From Ilumatobacter sp963746265 (GTDB lineage: Bacteria; Actinomycetota; Acidimicrobiia; Acidimicrobiales; Ilumatobacteraceae), in assembly GCA_963746265.1 (NCBI GenBank), contig CAVVAM010000015.1, positions 1 through 64,000 on the forward strand: a stretch of 64,000 nt of DNA. Direction: 5' to 3'. A program made the position numbers and the translations under genes. A model generated the notes under the pieces. It saw only the letters and a list, made by a program, of their open reading frames with translations, did no database searches and was not told the origin of the DNA. Numbering within the stretch: position 1 is the stretch's first letter; each line of letters begins with the position of its first letter. Below are positions 51,904 through 61,115 of the stretch, in pieces.

Positions 51904-52890
51904 ATGCCTGATTTCAGCGACATCGTCGACACCGCCATCGAGGTTCCCGTCGTCCCGAGCTTCACGAAGATCGGCTACGTGCTCCGGTCCCGTCTCGACG
52001 ACTGGGACGACCTCGATTCCTACGACCTCCACGGTCGCACGTACGTGGTCACCGGTTCCACCTCGGGCCTCGGCAGGTTCGCCGCCCGGCAACTGGCGTC
52101 CCGCGGCGCCCACGTCGTCGTCAACGGGCGTGGTCACGACAAGACGGCGCAGATCCGCGACGAGATCATGGCGGCCACCGGATCGACCGAGGTCTCGATC
52201 GCGGTCGCCGACATGGGCGAGCTCGACCAGGTCCGGGCGATGGCGAACGACCTGACCTCCCGCCTCGAGCGCATCGACGGATTGCTGCACAACGCCGGTG
52301 CCCTCTCGAACGAGCGGCACGAGAACTCCGCCGGCATCGAGGCGACGATCGCGAGTCAGGTGGTGGGCCCGTTCCTCCTCACCAGCCTGCTCCTCGACTT
52401 GCTGCGAGCGGCACGTCCGGGGAGGGTCATCACGATGTCGTCAGGCGGCATGTACACCGCCGGACTGACCGTCAAGCACCTGCAGATGGGCGAGAGCACG
52501 TACGGCGGCAGCGAGCAGTACGCGCGTGCCAAGCGAGCGCAGGTCACGCTCAACGCGATGTGGGCGGAGCGTGTCCCGTCGAACGAGGTCGTGTTCCAGG
52601 CGCTGCACCCCGGGTGGGCCGACACGCCAGGTGTCGAGGCGTCGCTGCCGACGTTCCGCAAGATCGTCGGACCGCTGCTGCGCAGCAGCGAACAGGGCGC
52701 CGACACCATGGTGTGGTTGGCTGCCGACGACGGCGAGCCGGTGGCGAGCACAGGCGAGTTCTGGCTCGATCGCCGTACCCGCCCGATCCACAAGATCGGC
52801 AAGACCCGCAGCACCGATACGCCGGAGCGCCGAGCCGAGTTGTGGGACTGGTGCGTCGAGCAGTCGGGCGCCGACGTCGACCGGTGGTGA
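51904..52890 (+). CDS. short-chain dehydrogenase/reductase
   Basis: 328-residue SDR: Rossmann motif TYVVTGSTSGLGRFAARQLASRG, LLHNAGALS, catalytic Ser in VITMSSGGMYTAG and Tyr-x3-Lys as YARAK, then HPGWADTPGV. An N-terminal extension of about 45 residues (SDIVDTAIEVPVVPSFTKIGYVLRSRLDDW) resembles the DHRS12-like subgroup. Substrate unknown; probably lipid or sterol-like. Start ATG 51904. Confidence 0.92.
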   Translation: MPDFSDIVDTAIEVPVVPSFTKIGYVLRSRLDDWDDLDSYDLHGRTYVVTGSTSGLGRFAARQLASRGAHVVVNGRGHDKTAQIRDEIMAATGSTEVSIAVADMGELDQVRAMANDLTSRLERIDGLLHNAGALSNERHENSAGIEATIASQVVGPFLLTSLLLDLLRAARPGRVITMSSGGMYTAGLTVKHLQMGESTYGGSEQYARAKRAQVTLNAMWAERVPSNEVVFQALHPGWADTPGVEASLPTFRKIVGPLLRSSEQGADTMVWLAADDGEPVASTGEFWLDRRTRPIHKIGKTRSTDTPERRAELWDWCVEQSGADVDRW

Positions 52891-53005
52891 CGGCCCGACC
52901 CCAAGAGAAAAACGTGAAGTTGCGCCCGCAACTGCATCCGCTCGGGCGGACCGCTTCGTAAGAGGGGACAGATACCCACCCCCCATCTCATTGGAGCAAA
53001 ACAAC

Positions 53006-54070
53006 ATGAAGTCACGAACCCCCCGCCTCGCTGCGATCGCCGCCGTCGCCGCACTGGGCCTCGCCGCCTGCGGAGACGACGGCAACGACACCGACTCGAC
53101 CTCAGCCCCCGCCGCGACCGAAGCGTCCGGCGAAGCGACCGGCGAAGCGACCGGCGCCGAGGTCGGCAACATCGTCGAGGTCGCTGCCGGCGCCGGCGAT
53201 TTCACCACGCTCGTCGCTGCGGTCGAGGCCGCCGGCTTGGTCGACACGCTGTCGGGTCCCGGCCCGTTCACCGTGTTCGCCCCGACCGACGAAGCCTTCG
53301 CTGCCGCACTCGACGCACTCGGACTCACACCCGAGGAACTCCTGGCCGACACCGACACGCTGACATCCATCCTGACCTACCACGTGCTCGACAGCGAAGT
53401 CGACGCCGCAACGGCGATCAGCCTCGACGGTCAGACCGCGGCGACGGTCAACGGAGCCGAGATCTCGATCAACGTCGTCGACGGCAACGTGCTGATCAAC
53501 GACGCCACGGTCGTCATTCCCGACATCGAGGCCAGCAACGGCATCATCCACGCGATCGACACGGTGCTCCTGCCGCCGCACGACGGCGACGACATGTCGG
53601 AAGACATGAGCGAAGAGATGTCCGAGGAGAGTGCTGAAGACGCCGCAGGCACCATCGTCGACGTCGCCGTCGACGCCGGCATCTTCACGACGCTCGTCGC
53701 TGCGGTCGATGCCGCCGGCCTGGTCGACACCCTGTCGAGCGCAGGTCCCTTCACGGTGTTCGCGCCGACCGACGAAGCGTTCGTGGCGGCGCTGGACGAC
53801 CTCGGCCTCACACCCGAGGAACTCCTGGCCGACACCGACACGCTGACGTCCATCCTGACCTACCACGTGCTCGACGGCGAAGTCGACGCCGCAACGGCGA
53901 TCAGCCTCGACGGTCAGTCCGCCGAGACGCTCAACGGCGCCGAGATCGAGATCAGCGTCGTCGACGGCAACGTGATGATCAACGACGCCACGGTCGTCAC
54001 GCCCGACGTGATGGCCGACAACGGCATCATCCACATCATCGACGCGGTGCTCCTGCCGCCGTCCAGCTGA
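53006..54070 (+). CDS. lipoprotein with two fasciclin domains
   Basis: 354-residue secreted lipoprotein: signal peptide with lipobox LGLAAC (Cys about 22), a Thr/Ser/Glu-rich linker, then two fasciclin (FAS1) domains, about 53-190 and 213-350, that are about 80% identical to each other (FTTLVAAVEAAGLVDTLSGPGPFTVFAPTDEAF in the first; the second differs by few residues). The domains are joined by a DMSEDMSEEMSEES linker. Homologous domains in mycobacteria are MPT70/MPT83. Start ATG 53006 with TTGGAG. A hairpin follows the stop, and the sigma/anti-sigma pair lies just downstream. Confidence 0.94.
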   Translation: MKSRTPRLAAIAAVAALGLAACGDDGNDTDSTSAPAATEASGEATGEATGAEVGNIVEVAAGAGDFTTLVAAVEAAGLVDTLSGPGPFTVFAPTDEAFAAALDALGLTPEELLADTDTLTSILTYHVLDSEVDAATAISLDGQTAATVNGAEISINVVDGNVLINDATVVIPDIEASNGIIHAIDTVLLPPHDGDDMSEDMSEEMSEESAEDAAGTIVDVAVDAGIFTTLVAAVDAAGLVDTLSSAGPFTVFAPTDEAFVAALDDLGLTPEELLADTDTLTSILTYHVLDGEVDAATAISLDGQSAETLNGAEIEISVVDGNVMINDATVVTPDVMADNGIIHIIDAVLLPPSS

Positions 54071-54075
54071 ACCCC

Positions 54076-54109
54076 GTGGGCGAGCACCGGCCCCCCGGTG
54101 CTCGCCCAC
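54076..54109 (+). terminator. terminator-like hairpin after the fasciclin gene
   Basis: Perfect 15-bp arms GTGGGCGAGCACCGG (54076-54090) and CCGGTGCTCGCCCAC (54095-54109) with a CCCC loop, 5 bp after the stop codon. No T tract. Confidence 0.7.
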
Positions 54110-54186
54110 CGTTCGTCATGCACGCCTTGACCCTCACACGACCAGCCGACCTGCACCGTCATCGGCACCGCCGATACGATCGAAGC

Positions 54187-54756
54187 GTGTCGGGAACCGT
54201 GCCGGAGACCTACCCGTTCGATCTTGCCTTCTCCCGAGGCGAGGTCGACCTCCGCGACGTCTACGACGCTCACAGCTCCCTCGTCTACTCACTCTGTCGA
54301 CGTGCGCTCGGGACGGAAGCGGCCAAGGACGCCACGCAGGAGGTCTTCGTCAGCGCCTGGCGCAAACGTCATCAGTTCGATCCGACGAAGGGCGCACTCG
54401 GCGGCTGGCTCGTGGGAATCACGAAGCGTCGAATCATCGATCAGCTGCGATCGGAGGGGCGCCACGCCGATCGGCGAGCCGACGAGGTGGAAGACGACCG
54501 CTCCCCGTCCAAGGAGCCGTCCACCGACCGAGTGGTCGACCGGATGTTCGCAGCGCAGTTGCTGTCGCGGCTTCCGGATCGAACCCGCGAGGTCATCGAA
54601 CTCGTCTACGTGCACGACCTCACCCATCAAGAAGTCGCCGAACGCACCGGCCTGCCGATCGGCACGGTCAAGAGCGACGTTCGACGAGGCATCAAGAAGA
54701 TCAGAGACGAGATGCGAGACCAACTGAACGACGAAACGGAGGTGTCCCATGTCTGA
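54187..54756 (+). CDS. ECF-type RNA polymerase sigma factor
   Basis: 189 residues with region 2 (LRDVYDAHSSLVYSLCRRALGTEAAKDATQEVFVSAWRKRHQFD, then GWLVGITKRRIIDQLR) and region 4 (LLSRLPDRTREVIELVYVHDLTHQEVAERTGLPIGTVKSDVRRGIKKIR). An extracytoplasmic-function sigma factor of the SigK-like sort. Start GTG 54187 (VSGTVPETYPFD). It overlaps the anti-sigma gene by 8 bp and follows the fasciclin gene, whose expression it may drive. Confidence 0.93.
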   Translation: MSGTVPETYPFDLAFSRGEVDLRDVYDAHSSLVYSLCRRALGTEAAKDATQEVFVSAWRKRHQFDPTKGALGGWLVGITKRRIIDQLRSEGRHADRRADEVEDDRSPSKEPSTDRVVDRMFAAQLLSRLPDRTREVIELVYVHDLTHQEVAERTGLPIGTVKSDVRRGIKKIRDEMRDQLNDETEVSHV

Positions 54757-55387
54757 CGCCCCACTGTTCGGCCCGGGCGACCAGGTCGACGACATCGAAG
54801 CACTCCTGAACGAACTCGACGAGAGCGACTTCGAGATCATCGCACCCCCCGCTGACGTGTGGGCGGGCATCGAGATGGCGGTACGTGATGACTCCGGGGC
54901 CGACGTCGTGCCCATCACCGCTCGCCGGTCACGGTTCAACACGACCTTTCTGGCCGCTGTGGCCGCCGTTGCCCTGATCGCCGTCGGCGCCGTCGTGGTG
55001 TCGTCGATCGGCGGCGGCGACGAGGTGTTGGCGACGGCCGAACTCGCCTACGACCCGGACGCCTTCGATCCGCTCGGCGCCGAGGCGTCAGCCACGGCCC
55101 AACTCGTCGAAGCGGACGACGGCTTCGAGATCCGTCTCGACGACGCGGCGCTCCCCGACCCGAACCTGGACGACCTCGAACTCTGGCTGATCGCCGTCGC
55201 GCCAGACGGATCGCTCGACGTGCAGCCCGTGGCACTCGTCGACCCGACCTCGCCCGGTTCCTATCGGGTGCCCGACGAACTCGACCCCGACGTCTACTCG
55301 ATCGTCGACATCAGCGTCGAGCCTCGCGACGGCGACGAGACCCACTCGGGTCGTTCGATCCTGCGCGGCACCCTCGCCGACGTCTGA
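54749..55387 (+). CDS. anti-sigma factor, RskA-like
   Basis: 212-residue single-pass membrane protein: a cytoplasmic part (residues 1-65, DDIEALLNELDESDFEIIAPPADVWAGIEMAV), one membrane helix at about 69-88 (FLAAVAAVALIAVGAVVVSSI), and an extracytoplasmic anti-sigma-K C-terminal domain (ELWLIAVAPDGSLDVQPVALVDPTSPGSYRVPDELDPDVYSIVDISVEPRDGDETHSGRSILRGTL). No Zn-binding HxxxCxxC is seen in the N-terminal part. Translationally overlaps the sigma factor, so it should hold it at the membrane until proteolysis. Confidence 0.9.
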   Translation: MSDAPLFGPGDQVDDIEALLNELDESDFEIIAPPADVWAGIEMAVRDDSGADVVPITARRSRFNTTFLAAVAAVALIAVGAVVVSSIGGGDEVLATAELAYDPDAFDPLGAEASATAQLVEADDGFEIRLDDAALPDPNLDDLELWLIAVAPDGSLDVQPVALVDPTSPGSYRVPDELDPDVYSIVDISVEPRDGDETHSGRSILRGTLADV

Positions 55388-55419
55388 GTCACCGGACGCC
55401 ATCGCCTACGGTTCAAGGC

Positions 55420-56664
55420 ATGACGGCGACCGACACCGCTCCCCCCGCCCGGCCGGAACGTTGGACGGCTCAATGGAAAGAGCTGTACGCGGAGGTGATC
55501 ACGAACAGCCTGTGCACCGGCTGTGCCGGATGTGTCGTCACCTGCCCCCACGACGTGATCGGCTACGAGCACGAGGAGGGCAAGTACATCCCGTTCCATC
55601 TCGAGGAGGAACTCGGCCTGGACAACTGCATCCACGGCGAGAAGGGATGCACCACGTGCACCCGGGCGTGCCCGAGGTTCCGGGCCTGGGAACCCTCGGC
55701 CGACATGCACCTGTTCGGTCGGGTCCGCGACCCCGACGAGATGGCCGGCATCTGGCGCCAGCTGTACCTCACCCGTGCCAGCGACGAAATGGTGCACAAG
55801 ATGGGCCAGGACGGCGGTCTCGTGTCGGCGATGCTGATCTGGCTGCGCGAACACGACTACATCGACGGTGCGCTCGTGTCGGGCGTCGAGGACGATGACG
55901 CCTGGAAGGCCAAACCGGTCGTGGTCGAATCGAAAGACGAGATCCTCGCCACCGCCGGCAGTCGCTACACGTACTGCGCCAACCCGTTGGCGCTGCCCGA
56001 GGCGAAGGAGCGCGGGATGGAGCGGCTGGCCCTCGTCGGTATGGGCTGTCAGACCTCGTCGCCGCCGATCATGTGGGACCGCAAGGCCGGCAAGGTGTCG
56101 AAGCCGTTCCTGTTCAACATCGGCCTGCTGTGTTCGAAGACGTTCGACGACGCCATCTTCACCGAGCTGTTCGAGGCCAAGTACGGCCTCAAGAAGCAGG
56201 ACATGGTGAAGATGAACATCAAGGGCGTGTTCCAGATCTGGATGAAGGACGGCTCGTACCACGAGATCAACCTCAAGGAATGTCACGCCTGGACTCGTGA
56301 GGGCTGCAAGAGCTGCCCCGACTTCGCGGCCGAGCACTCCGACGTCGCCACCGGCGGGATCGGCGAGGACAACGACTGGACACTCACGATCGTGCGCACC
56401 GAACTGGGCGAGGAGGTGATCGAGCGGATGATCGCAGACGGTTCGATCATCGCCAAGCCCGCCCAGACCGACGAGACGGCGATGCGCCTCCTGCGCCTGC
56501 TGTCGATCGTGAGCCGCCGGCGCTGGCCCAAGGACGCCGATCCCGCGCCGGCGATCGGCGTGCCGCCGCCCAAGAAGAAGACCGCGGCACCGGCGGCCGC
56601 CGAACAACCGAAGGACGAGCCGGCCGGCGACGCCTCGACCGCAGACCGATCGCCGACCGGCTGA
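55420..56664 (+). CDS. coenzyme F420 hydrogenase/dehydrogenase beta-subunit family protein
   Basis: 414 residues. Two ferredoxin-type clusters at the N-terminus, CTGCAGCVVTCPHD and CIHGEKGCTTCTRACPRF, then the FrhB-type body: MGQDGGLVSAMLIWLREHDYIDGALV, YTYCANPLALPEAKERGMERLALVGMGCQTSS, GLLCSKTFDD and CHAWTREGCKSCPDFAAEHSDVATGGIG. It should transfer electrons between a [4Fe-4S] chain and F420 or another deazaflavin/flavin. The C-terminal 50 residues are Lys/Pro/Ala-rich. Partner subunits are not adjacent. ATG 55420. Confidence 0.93.
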   Translation: MTATDTAPPARPERWTAQWKELYAEVITNSLCTGCAGCVVTCPHDVIGYEHEEGKYIPFHLEEELGLDNCIHGEKGCTTCTRACPRFRAWEPSADMHLFGRVRDPDEMAGIWRQLYLTRASDEMVHKMGQDGGLVSAMLIWLREHDYIDGALVSGVEDDDAWKAKPVVVESKDEILATAGSRYTYCANPLALPEAKERGMERLALVGMGCQTSSPPIMWDRKAGKVSKPFLFNIGLLCSKTFDDAIFTELFEAKYGLKKQDMVKMNIKGVFQIWMKDGSYHEINLKECHAWTREGCKSCPDFAAEHSDVATGGIGEDNDWTLTIVRTELGEEVIERMIADGSIIAKPAQTDETAMRLLRLLSIVSRRRWPKDADPAPAIGVPPPKKKTAAPAAAEQPKDEPAGDASTADRSPTG

Positions 56665-57486
56665 TCAGGTTGCCACGACGGCCGTCACTCCCACCAGCAC
56701 CACACCGAGGCCCGCCAACTGGGTTCGACTCACGCTGTCGCCGAACACCAGGCTGCCGACCGCCACCGTGACCGCCGGGAACATCGAGGCGGTCACCACG
56801 GCCGGCGTCGCGTCGGCCTGTACCCCGAGCAGATAGAACATCGTCGAGAGTGCTGCGGCGGTTCCCGCGGCGACGCCGAGCATGCGGACGCCGATCACCG
56901 GCACACGGCCCTGGGAGCGGAACACGACCAGGGCCATGAGCCCCATCGCCGCCGCCCGTTGGGCAAATGCCGGCCACGCCCCGCTCGCCTCCGACGCGTC
57001 GATCACGACGGACAGACCGAACCCGTACCCGAGACCCGACGCCAGAGCCCACCGCACCCCGACGCCGACGTTGGCCATCGGCTCGCCGCCCGCGGTGACC
57101 AGGACGAGGCCTGCGACGGCGAGCACTGCGCCCGACACCGCCCACGTCGACGACGAAGCACCCCGGCCGACCGCGTATCCGAACGGGATGACGGCGCTCA
57201 GGGTCGCGACCACCGGAGCCACGACGGCCGACGACGAACGTGCGAGGCCGCCGAGGTAGCACGCCAGGCCGAACGCGAGCCCGATACCGGAGATCGCCCC
57301 GATGGCGACGTCCCACCATCCGAACCGGCTCGCGATCACGAACACCATGGCGAACGACACGACCGTGGCCACCGCCTGGATCATCATCGCGGCCACGTTG
57401 GCGCCGCGCCGATTCACGATGTGACGGCTGAACAGATCGGCGGCCCCGATCGACAGGGCGGCGAGTGCGCCGAAGAGCGCGCCCAT
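56665..57486 (-). CDS. EamA/DMT family transporter
   Basis: 273-residue drug/metabolite transporter with ten predicted helices in two EamA repeats (ALFGALAALSIGAADLFSRHIVN at the start, and GMLGVAAGTAAALSTMFYLLG; SLVFGDSVSRTQLAGLGVVLVGVTAVV at the end). Exporter of unknown substrate. Stop codon abuts the convergent F420 beta-subunit gene. ATG 57486. Confidence 0.88.
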   Translation of the reverse strand: MGALFGALAALSIGAADLFSRHIVNRRGANVAAMMIQAVATVVSFAMVFVIASRFGWWDVAIGAISGIGLAFGLACYLGGLARSSSAVVAPVVATLSAVIPFGYAVGRGASSSTWAVSGAVLAVAGLVLVTAGGEPMANVGVGVRWALASGLGYGFGLSVVIDASEASGAWPAFAQRAAAMGLMALVVFRSQGRVPVIGVRMLGVAAGTAAALSTMFYLLGVQADATPAVVTASMFPAVTVAVGSLVFGDSVSRTQLAGLGVVLVGVTAVVAT

Positions 57487-57568
57487 CAGGCGAGCGGCTC
57501 GGGTGGCGGCGACATCGCCGCAGCGTATTACCGGCGGCCGAGCGGATCGGTCGCGTCGGCGGCCGGGA

Positions 57569-57865
57569 TCAGTTGCAGGACGCGAGCGCGTTCTGGAAGT
57601 CGCCCATGATCTGCAGTGCGAGTTCGTTGCCCTCGGCAGCCTTCGCTGCGACGTCGTCGAAGTCGGAGAAGCCCGTCGCCTGCTCGTCGGTGAGGCTGAA
57701 GTCGGCGATCTCCTGGCGCATACAGTCCTTCACGGGCTCGTCGACGCTCAGCGTCTCGACCATTTCGGTCGCCAACTCGCGTGCGGGCGGTGCCGATGCA
57801 CCGCATGCACTGAGCACCGCGATCGAGGCAGTGGCCAGGACGATGATCGAACGACGAGACGTCAC
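57569..57865 (-). CDS. small lipoprotein of unknown function
   Basis: 98 residues with a lipoprotein signal (IIVLATASIAVLSAC) and a short helical domain containing two Cys (CMRQEIADF and a final ALASC), probably disulfide-linked. Acidic. No family assignment. Divergent from the luciferase-like gene at 57915. ATG 57865. Confidence 0.8.
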   Translation of the reverse strand: MTSRRSIIVLATASIAVLSACGASAPPARELATEMVETLSVDEPVKDCMRQEIADFSLTDEQATGFSDFDDVAAKAAEGNELALQIMGDFQNALASCN

Positions 57866-57914
57866 AGCAGCCCGAGGCTATCGGCGAAGCCGACGGACTG
57901 GCAGAATCTCGGCC

Positions 57915-59033
57915 GTGATCGAGATCGACTGGTTTCTGCCGACCGGTGGCGACTCGCGCGACGTCCTGCCGGAGGGTCCGGCCGCTCATCGACGCCCACC
58001 GGATCACACCTACCTGGCCCAGGTCGCGATCGCCTGCGAACGACAGGGCTTCGACGCCGTGCTCACGCCGTGCGGCACCGGTTGCGAAGACGCATGGATC
58101 GCAACTGCCGCACTGCTACCGCTGACGCAACACCTCAAGTTTCTGGTGGCGTTCCGTCCGACGTTGCTCACACCGACGCTCGCTGCACAGATGGCGTCGA
58201 GCTACCAGCGCATGTCCGACGGTCGACTCCTCGTCAACATCGTCACGGGCGCCGAGCCCCAGGAGCTCGCACGGTTCGGCGTGTACGACGACAAGTCGAC
58301 CCGATACGAACGGGCCGGCGAGTTCATCGAGATCATGCGGGGCGCCTGGAGGGACGAACCGATCGACGTCGAGGGTCGCCACTACCGGGTCGAAGGTGCC
58401 ACCACGCGCGAGCCACCGGACCCGGTCCCGCCGATCTACTTCGGCGGCGCCTCGCTGGATGCGCTCCGGGTCGCAGCTCGCCACGTCGATGTGTACCTGA
58501 CGTGGGGTGAGCCCCCGGACGACGCGGCGACCCGCATCGGTGCAGTGCGTGATCTGGCGGCCGCTGCGGGACGATCACTCCGGTACGGCATCCGGTTCCA
58601 CGTGATCGCACGGCCGACGAGCGAAGCCGCCTGGGCACACGCCGAAGCACTGTTGGAGGGAGTATCCGACGACGCACGCAGAGCCGCTGCCGCCGACTTC
58701 GCGACGACGCGATCGGAGGGCCAGCGACGGCAGGCGGACCTGGCTGCTCGGGCGGCCGCGCAGCACCGGCGGATGGAGATCTACCCCAACGTCTGGGCGG
58801 GTATCGGCCTCGTGCGCGGCGGTGTCGGCACCGCGCTGGTCGGTTCGTATCGAGAAGTGGCGGATCGGATCGTGGAGTACCACGATCTCGGGTTCGACGC
58901 GTTCATCCTGTCCGGGTATCCGCACCTCGAGGAGGCGTACTGGTTCGGCGAGGGCGTGATGCCACTGCTACGAGCATCCGGTCACCTGCCCGAACTCGCC
59001 GTCGGCGACGTCCCGGTGTTCTCGTTCCGATGA
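57915..59033 (+). CDS. FMNH2-dependent alkanesulfonate monooxygenase-like enzyme
   Basis: 372-residue luciferase-fold enzyme close to SsuD: EIDWFLPTGGDSR start, HLKFLVAFRPTLLTPTLAAQMASSYQRMSDGRLLVNIVTGA, YFGGASLDALRVAARHVDVYLTWGEPP and PNVWAGIGLVRGGVGTALVGSYREVADRI, with the ILSGYPHLEEAYWFGEGVMPLLR terminal stretch. SsuD desulfonates alkanesulfonates using FMNH2 from a reductase. No ssu transporter or reductase is adjacent, so substrate is uncertain. Start GTG 57915. Confidence 0.92.
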   Translation: MIEIDWFLPTGGDSRDVLPEGPAAHRRPPDHTYLAQVAIACERQGFDAVLTPCGTGCEDAWIATAALLPLTQHLKFLVAFRPTLLTPTLAAQMASSYQRMSDGRLLVNIVTGAEPQELARFGVYDDKSTRYERAGEFIEIMRGAWRDEPIDVEGRHYRVEGATTREPPDPVPPIYFGGASLDALRVAARHVDVYLTWGEPPDDAATRIGAVRDLAAAAGRSLRYGIRFHVIARPTSEAAWAHAEALLEGVSDDARRAAAADFATTRSEGQRRQADLAARAAAQHRRMEIYPNVWAGIGLVRGGVGTALVGSYREVADRIVEYHDLGFDAFILSGYPHLEEAYWFGEGVMPLLRASGHLPELAVGDVPVFSFR

Positions 59034-59052
59034 CCCTGAACGCGGGCGTTCG

Positions 59053-59757
59053 ATGACCGTTCGGATCGGGCTCCTCCGGATGATGGAGTTGGCGGACGCG
59101 GGGCGGAGCGTGCACGGGCCCTACACGACGTTGTTCGAGATGATGTTCGGCGGTCAGACGGTGGACCTGCTCGACGTGCCGGTCCACGAAGGTGCGACGC
59201 CGGTCTCGCTCGACGAGTGCGACGTCTGGATCGTGACCGGCAGCCCGGCTTCGGTCTACGACGACCTCGAGTGGATCCGCACGGCGGAGGAGCTCGTCTG
59301 CGACGCGATGCGCACCGAGACACCGCTGGTCGGCATCTGCTTCGGTCATCAACTCGTCGCCCAGGCCTTGGGCGGCCGGGTCGAGAAGGTGGGGGTCGAG
59401 TGGGGCCTCGGCGCCCAGTCGTACGAGACGATCGAGCGCCTCGGATGGTTCCCGCAGGGTGACGTGACGATGACCGTGCTCGCATCGCACCAGGATCAGG
59501 TCACGGTCGCGCCCTCCGACGCCACCGTCTGGAGCACGGCGGAGTACTGCCCGATCGCGGGGATGACCATCGGAACGCGTCTGTGGACCATGCAGGGACA
59601 TCCAGAGTTCACGCCGGAACTGGTACGAGCCCTGTACGACAGTCGTCGCGAGCGGCTCGGCGACCAGGCGGTCGACCGGGCACGGTCGACACTCGACTCA
59701 CCGCTGTCGAACGCAGAAGTCGCGCAGGCGATCGTGCGATTCGCCGGAGCCGACTGA
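59053..59757 (+). CDS. class I glutamine amidotransferase
   Basis: 234 residues with the catalytic triad of the GATase1 family: Cys96 in GICFGHQ, His183 and Glu185 in MQGHPEF, and the WIVTGSPASVYDD oxyanion segment. A YfjJ/GMP-synthase-like free-standing amidotransferase, possibly acting on gamma-glutamyl compounds (GuaA-like proteins of the gamma-Glu-GABA hydrolase group). Same direction, 19 bp after the SsuD-like gene. ATG 59053. Confidence 0.9.
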   Translation: MTVRIGLLRMMELADAGRSVHGPYTTLFEMMFGGQTVDLLDVPVHEGATPVSLDECDVWIVTGSPASVYDDLEWIRTAEELVCDAMRTETPLVGICFGHQLVAQALGGRVEKVGVEWGLGAQSYETIERLGWFPQGDVTMTVLASHQDQVTVAPSDATVWSTAEYCPIAGMTIGTRLWTMQGHPEFTPELVRALYDSRRERLGDQAVDRARSTLDSPLSNAEVAQAIVRFAGAD

Positions 59758-59857
59758 ACGGGCGTCGCTCCGCCGCTGGTTCGGTCGCGGCGGCTCAGTA
59801 GCGTGCTTGATCGACGTCCGTCGACCCTTCCCGACTTCAGACAGGAGCGCCTCCAAC

Positions 59858-61030
59858 ATGCGCGAAGCAGTGTTCGTTTCCTACGCCCGGACCGGCCTGG
59901 CCAAGGCCGGCCGCGGCGGCTTCAACATGACGCCGGCCATGTCGATGGCGGCCCACGCCATCAGGAGTGCCGTCGAGAAGTCGGGTGTCGAGCCCGAGGC
60001 GGTCGAAGACGTGGCCCTCGGCAACGGCGCACACGGCGCCGGCAACCTGGGCCGACTGGCGGCGCTGCTCGCCGGCCTCCCGGTCACCACCGCAGGCAAC
60101 ACGATCCAGCGGCACTGCTCGTCGGGTCTCAACTCGATCGCCGTCGCCGCCAACCAGATCAAGGTCGACGGCGTCGACGTGGCCGTGGCCGGTGGAGTCG
60201 AGTCGATCTCCATCCCGAGCCCCGGCATGGGTGGACAGGCCAACATGGATCCGGCGCTGACCGAGATGTACCCGGCGATCTACATGGCCATGATCGAGAC
60301 CGCGGACGTCGTCGCCGAGCGGTACGACGTGTCGCGGGAGTACCAGGACGAGTACTCGTACGAGTCGCAGATGCGCATGGCCCGCGCCCAGGAGCAGGAG
60401 CTGTTCGTCGACGAGATCGTGCCGATGCAGACGACGATGAAGCTCGTCGACAAGGAGACCAAGGAAGAGACGATCGTCGACTACACGGTCGATCGCGACG
60501 AGTGCAACCGCCCTACCACGACCCTCGAAGGCCTGGCGAAGTTGCAGCCGGTGCGCGGCGAGGGCAACTACATCACGGCGGGCAATGCCAGCCAGCTCTC
60601 CGACGGCGCGGCCGCGGTCGTGATGATGTCCGACGAGGAGGCGTCGCGTCGTGACATCGAGCCGATGGGAGCGTTCAAGGGCTGGGCGGTCGCCGGTTGC
60701 CAACCCGACGAGATGGGCATCGGGCCGATCTATGCCGTGCCGAAGCTGCTGGCCCGTCACGGGCTCTCGGTCGACGACATCGACATCTGGGAGCTCAACG
60801 AAGCGTTCGCGAGCCAGTGTCTGTACAGCCGTGACCAGCTCGGGATCGACCCCGAGAAATACAACGTCAACGGCGGTTCGATCGCGATCGGCCACCCCTT
60901 CGGCATGACCGGAACCCGGTGCGCCGGCCACCTCCTCCAGGAGGGCAAGCGTCGCGGCGCGAAGTGGGGCGTCGTCACGATGTGCATCGGCGGCGGCCAA
61001 GGCGCAGCCGGCCTCATCGAGATCTACTGA
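59858..61030 (+). CDS. acetyl-CoA acetyltransferase (thiolase)
   Basis: 390-residue thiolase: active nucleophile Cys87 (RHCSSGLNS), GGVESIS, the helix NEAFASQCLYSRDQLG, catalytic His in GHPFGMTGTRCAGH and the second Cys in TMCIGGGQGAAGLIE. Catalyses thiolytic cleavage or Claisen condensation in beta-oxidation or acetoacetyl-CoA formation. Start ATG 59858 with AGGAG 10 bp upstream. Stands alone. Confidence 0.95.
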   Translation: MREAVFVSYARTGLAKAGRGGFNMTPAMSMAAHAIRSAVEKSGVEPEAVEDVALGNGAHGAGNLGRLAALLAGLPVTTAGNTIQRHCSSGLNSIAVAANQIKVDGVDVAVAGGVESISIPSPGMGGQANMDPALTEMYPAIYMAMIETADVVAERYDVSREYQDEYSYESQMRMARAQEQELFVDEIVPMQTTMKLVDKETKEETIVDYTVDRDECNRPTTTLEGLAKLQPVRGEGNYITAGNASQLSDGAAAVVMMSDEEASRRDIEPMGAFKGWAVAGCQPDEMGIGPIYAVPKLLARHGLSVDDIDIWELNEAFASQCLYSRDQLGIDPEKYNVNGGSIAIGHPFGMTGTRCAGHLLQEGKRRGAKWGVVTMCIGGGQGAAGLIEIY

Positions 61031-61115
61031 CGAACGGCGCGAACGATCCGGGGGACGGCGCAGCCCATACTTCGCTCGCGCCATCCGCCGGCCACGGCGG
61101 GCGTACGCTGTCGGC

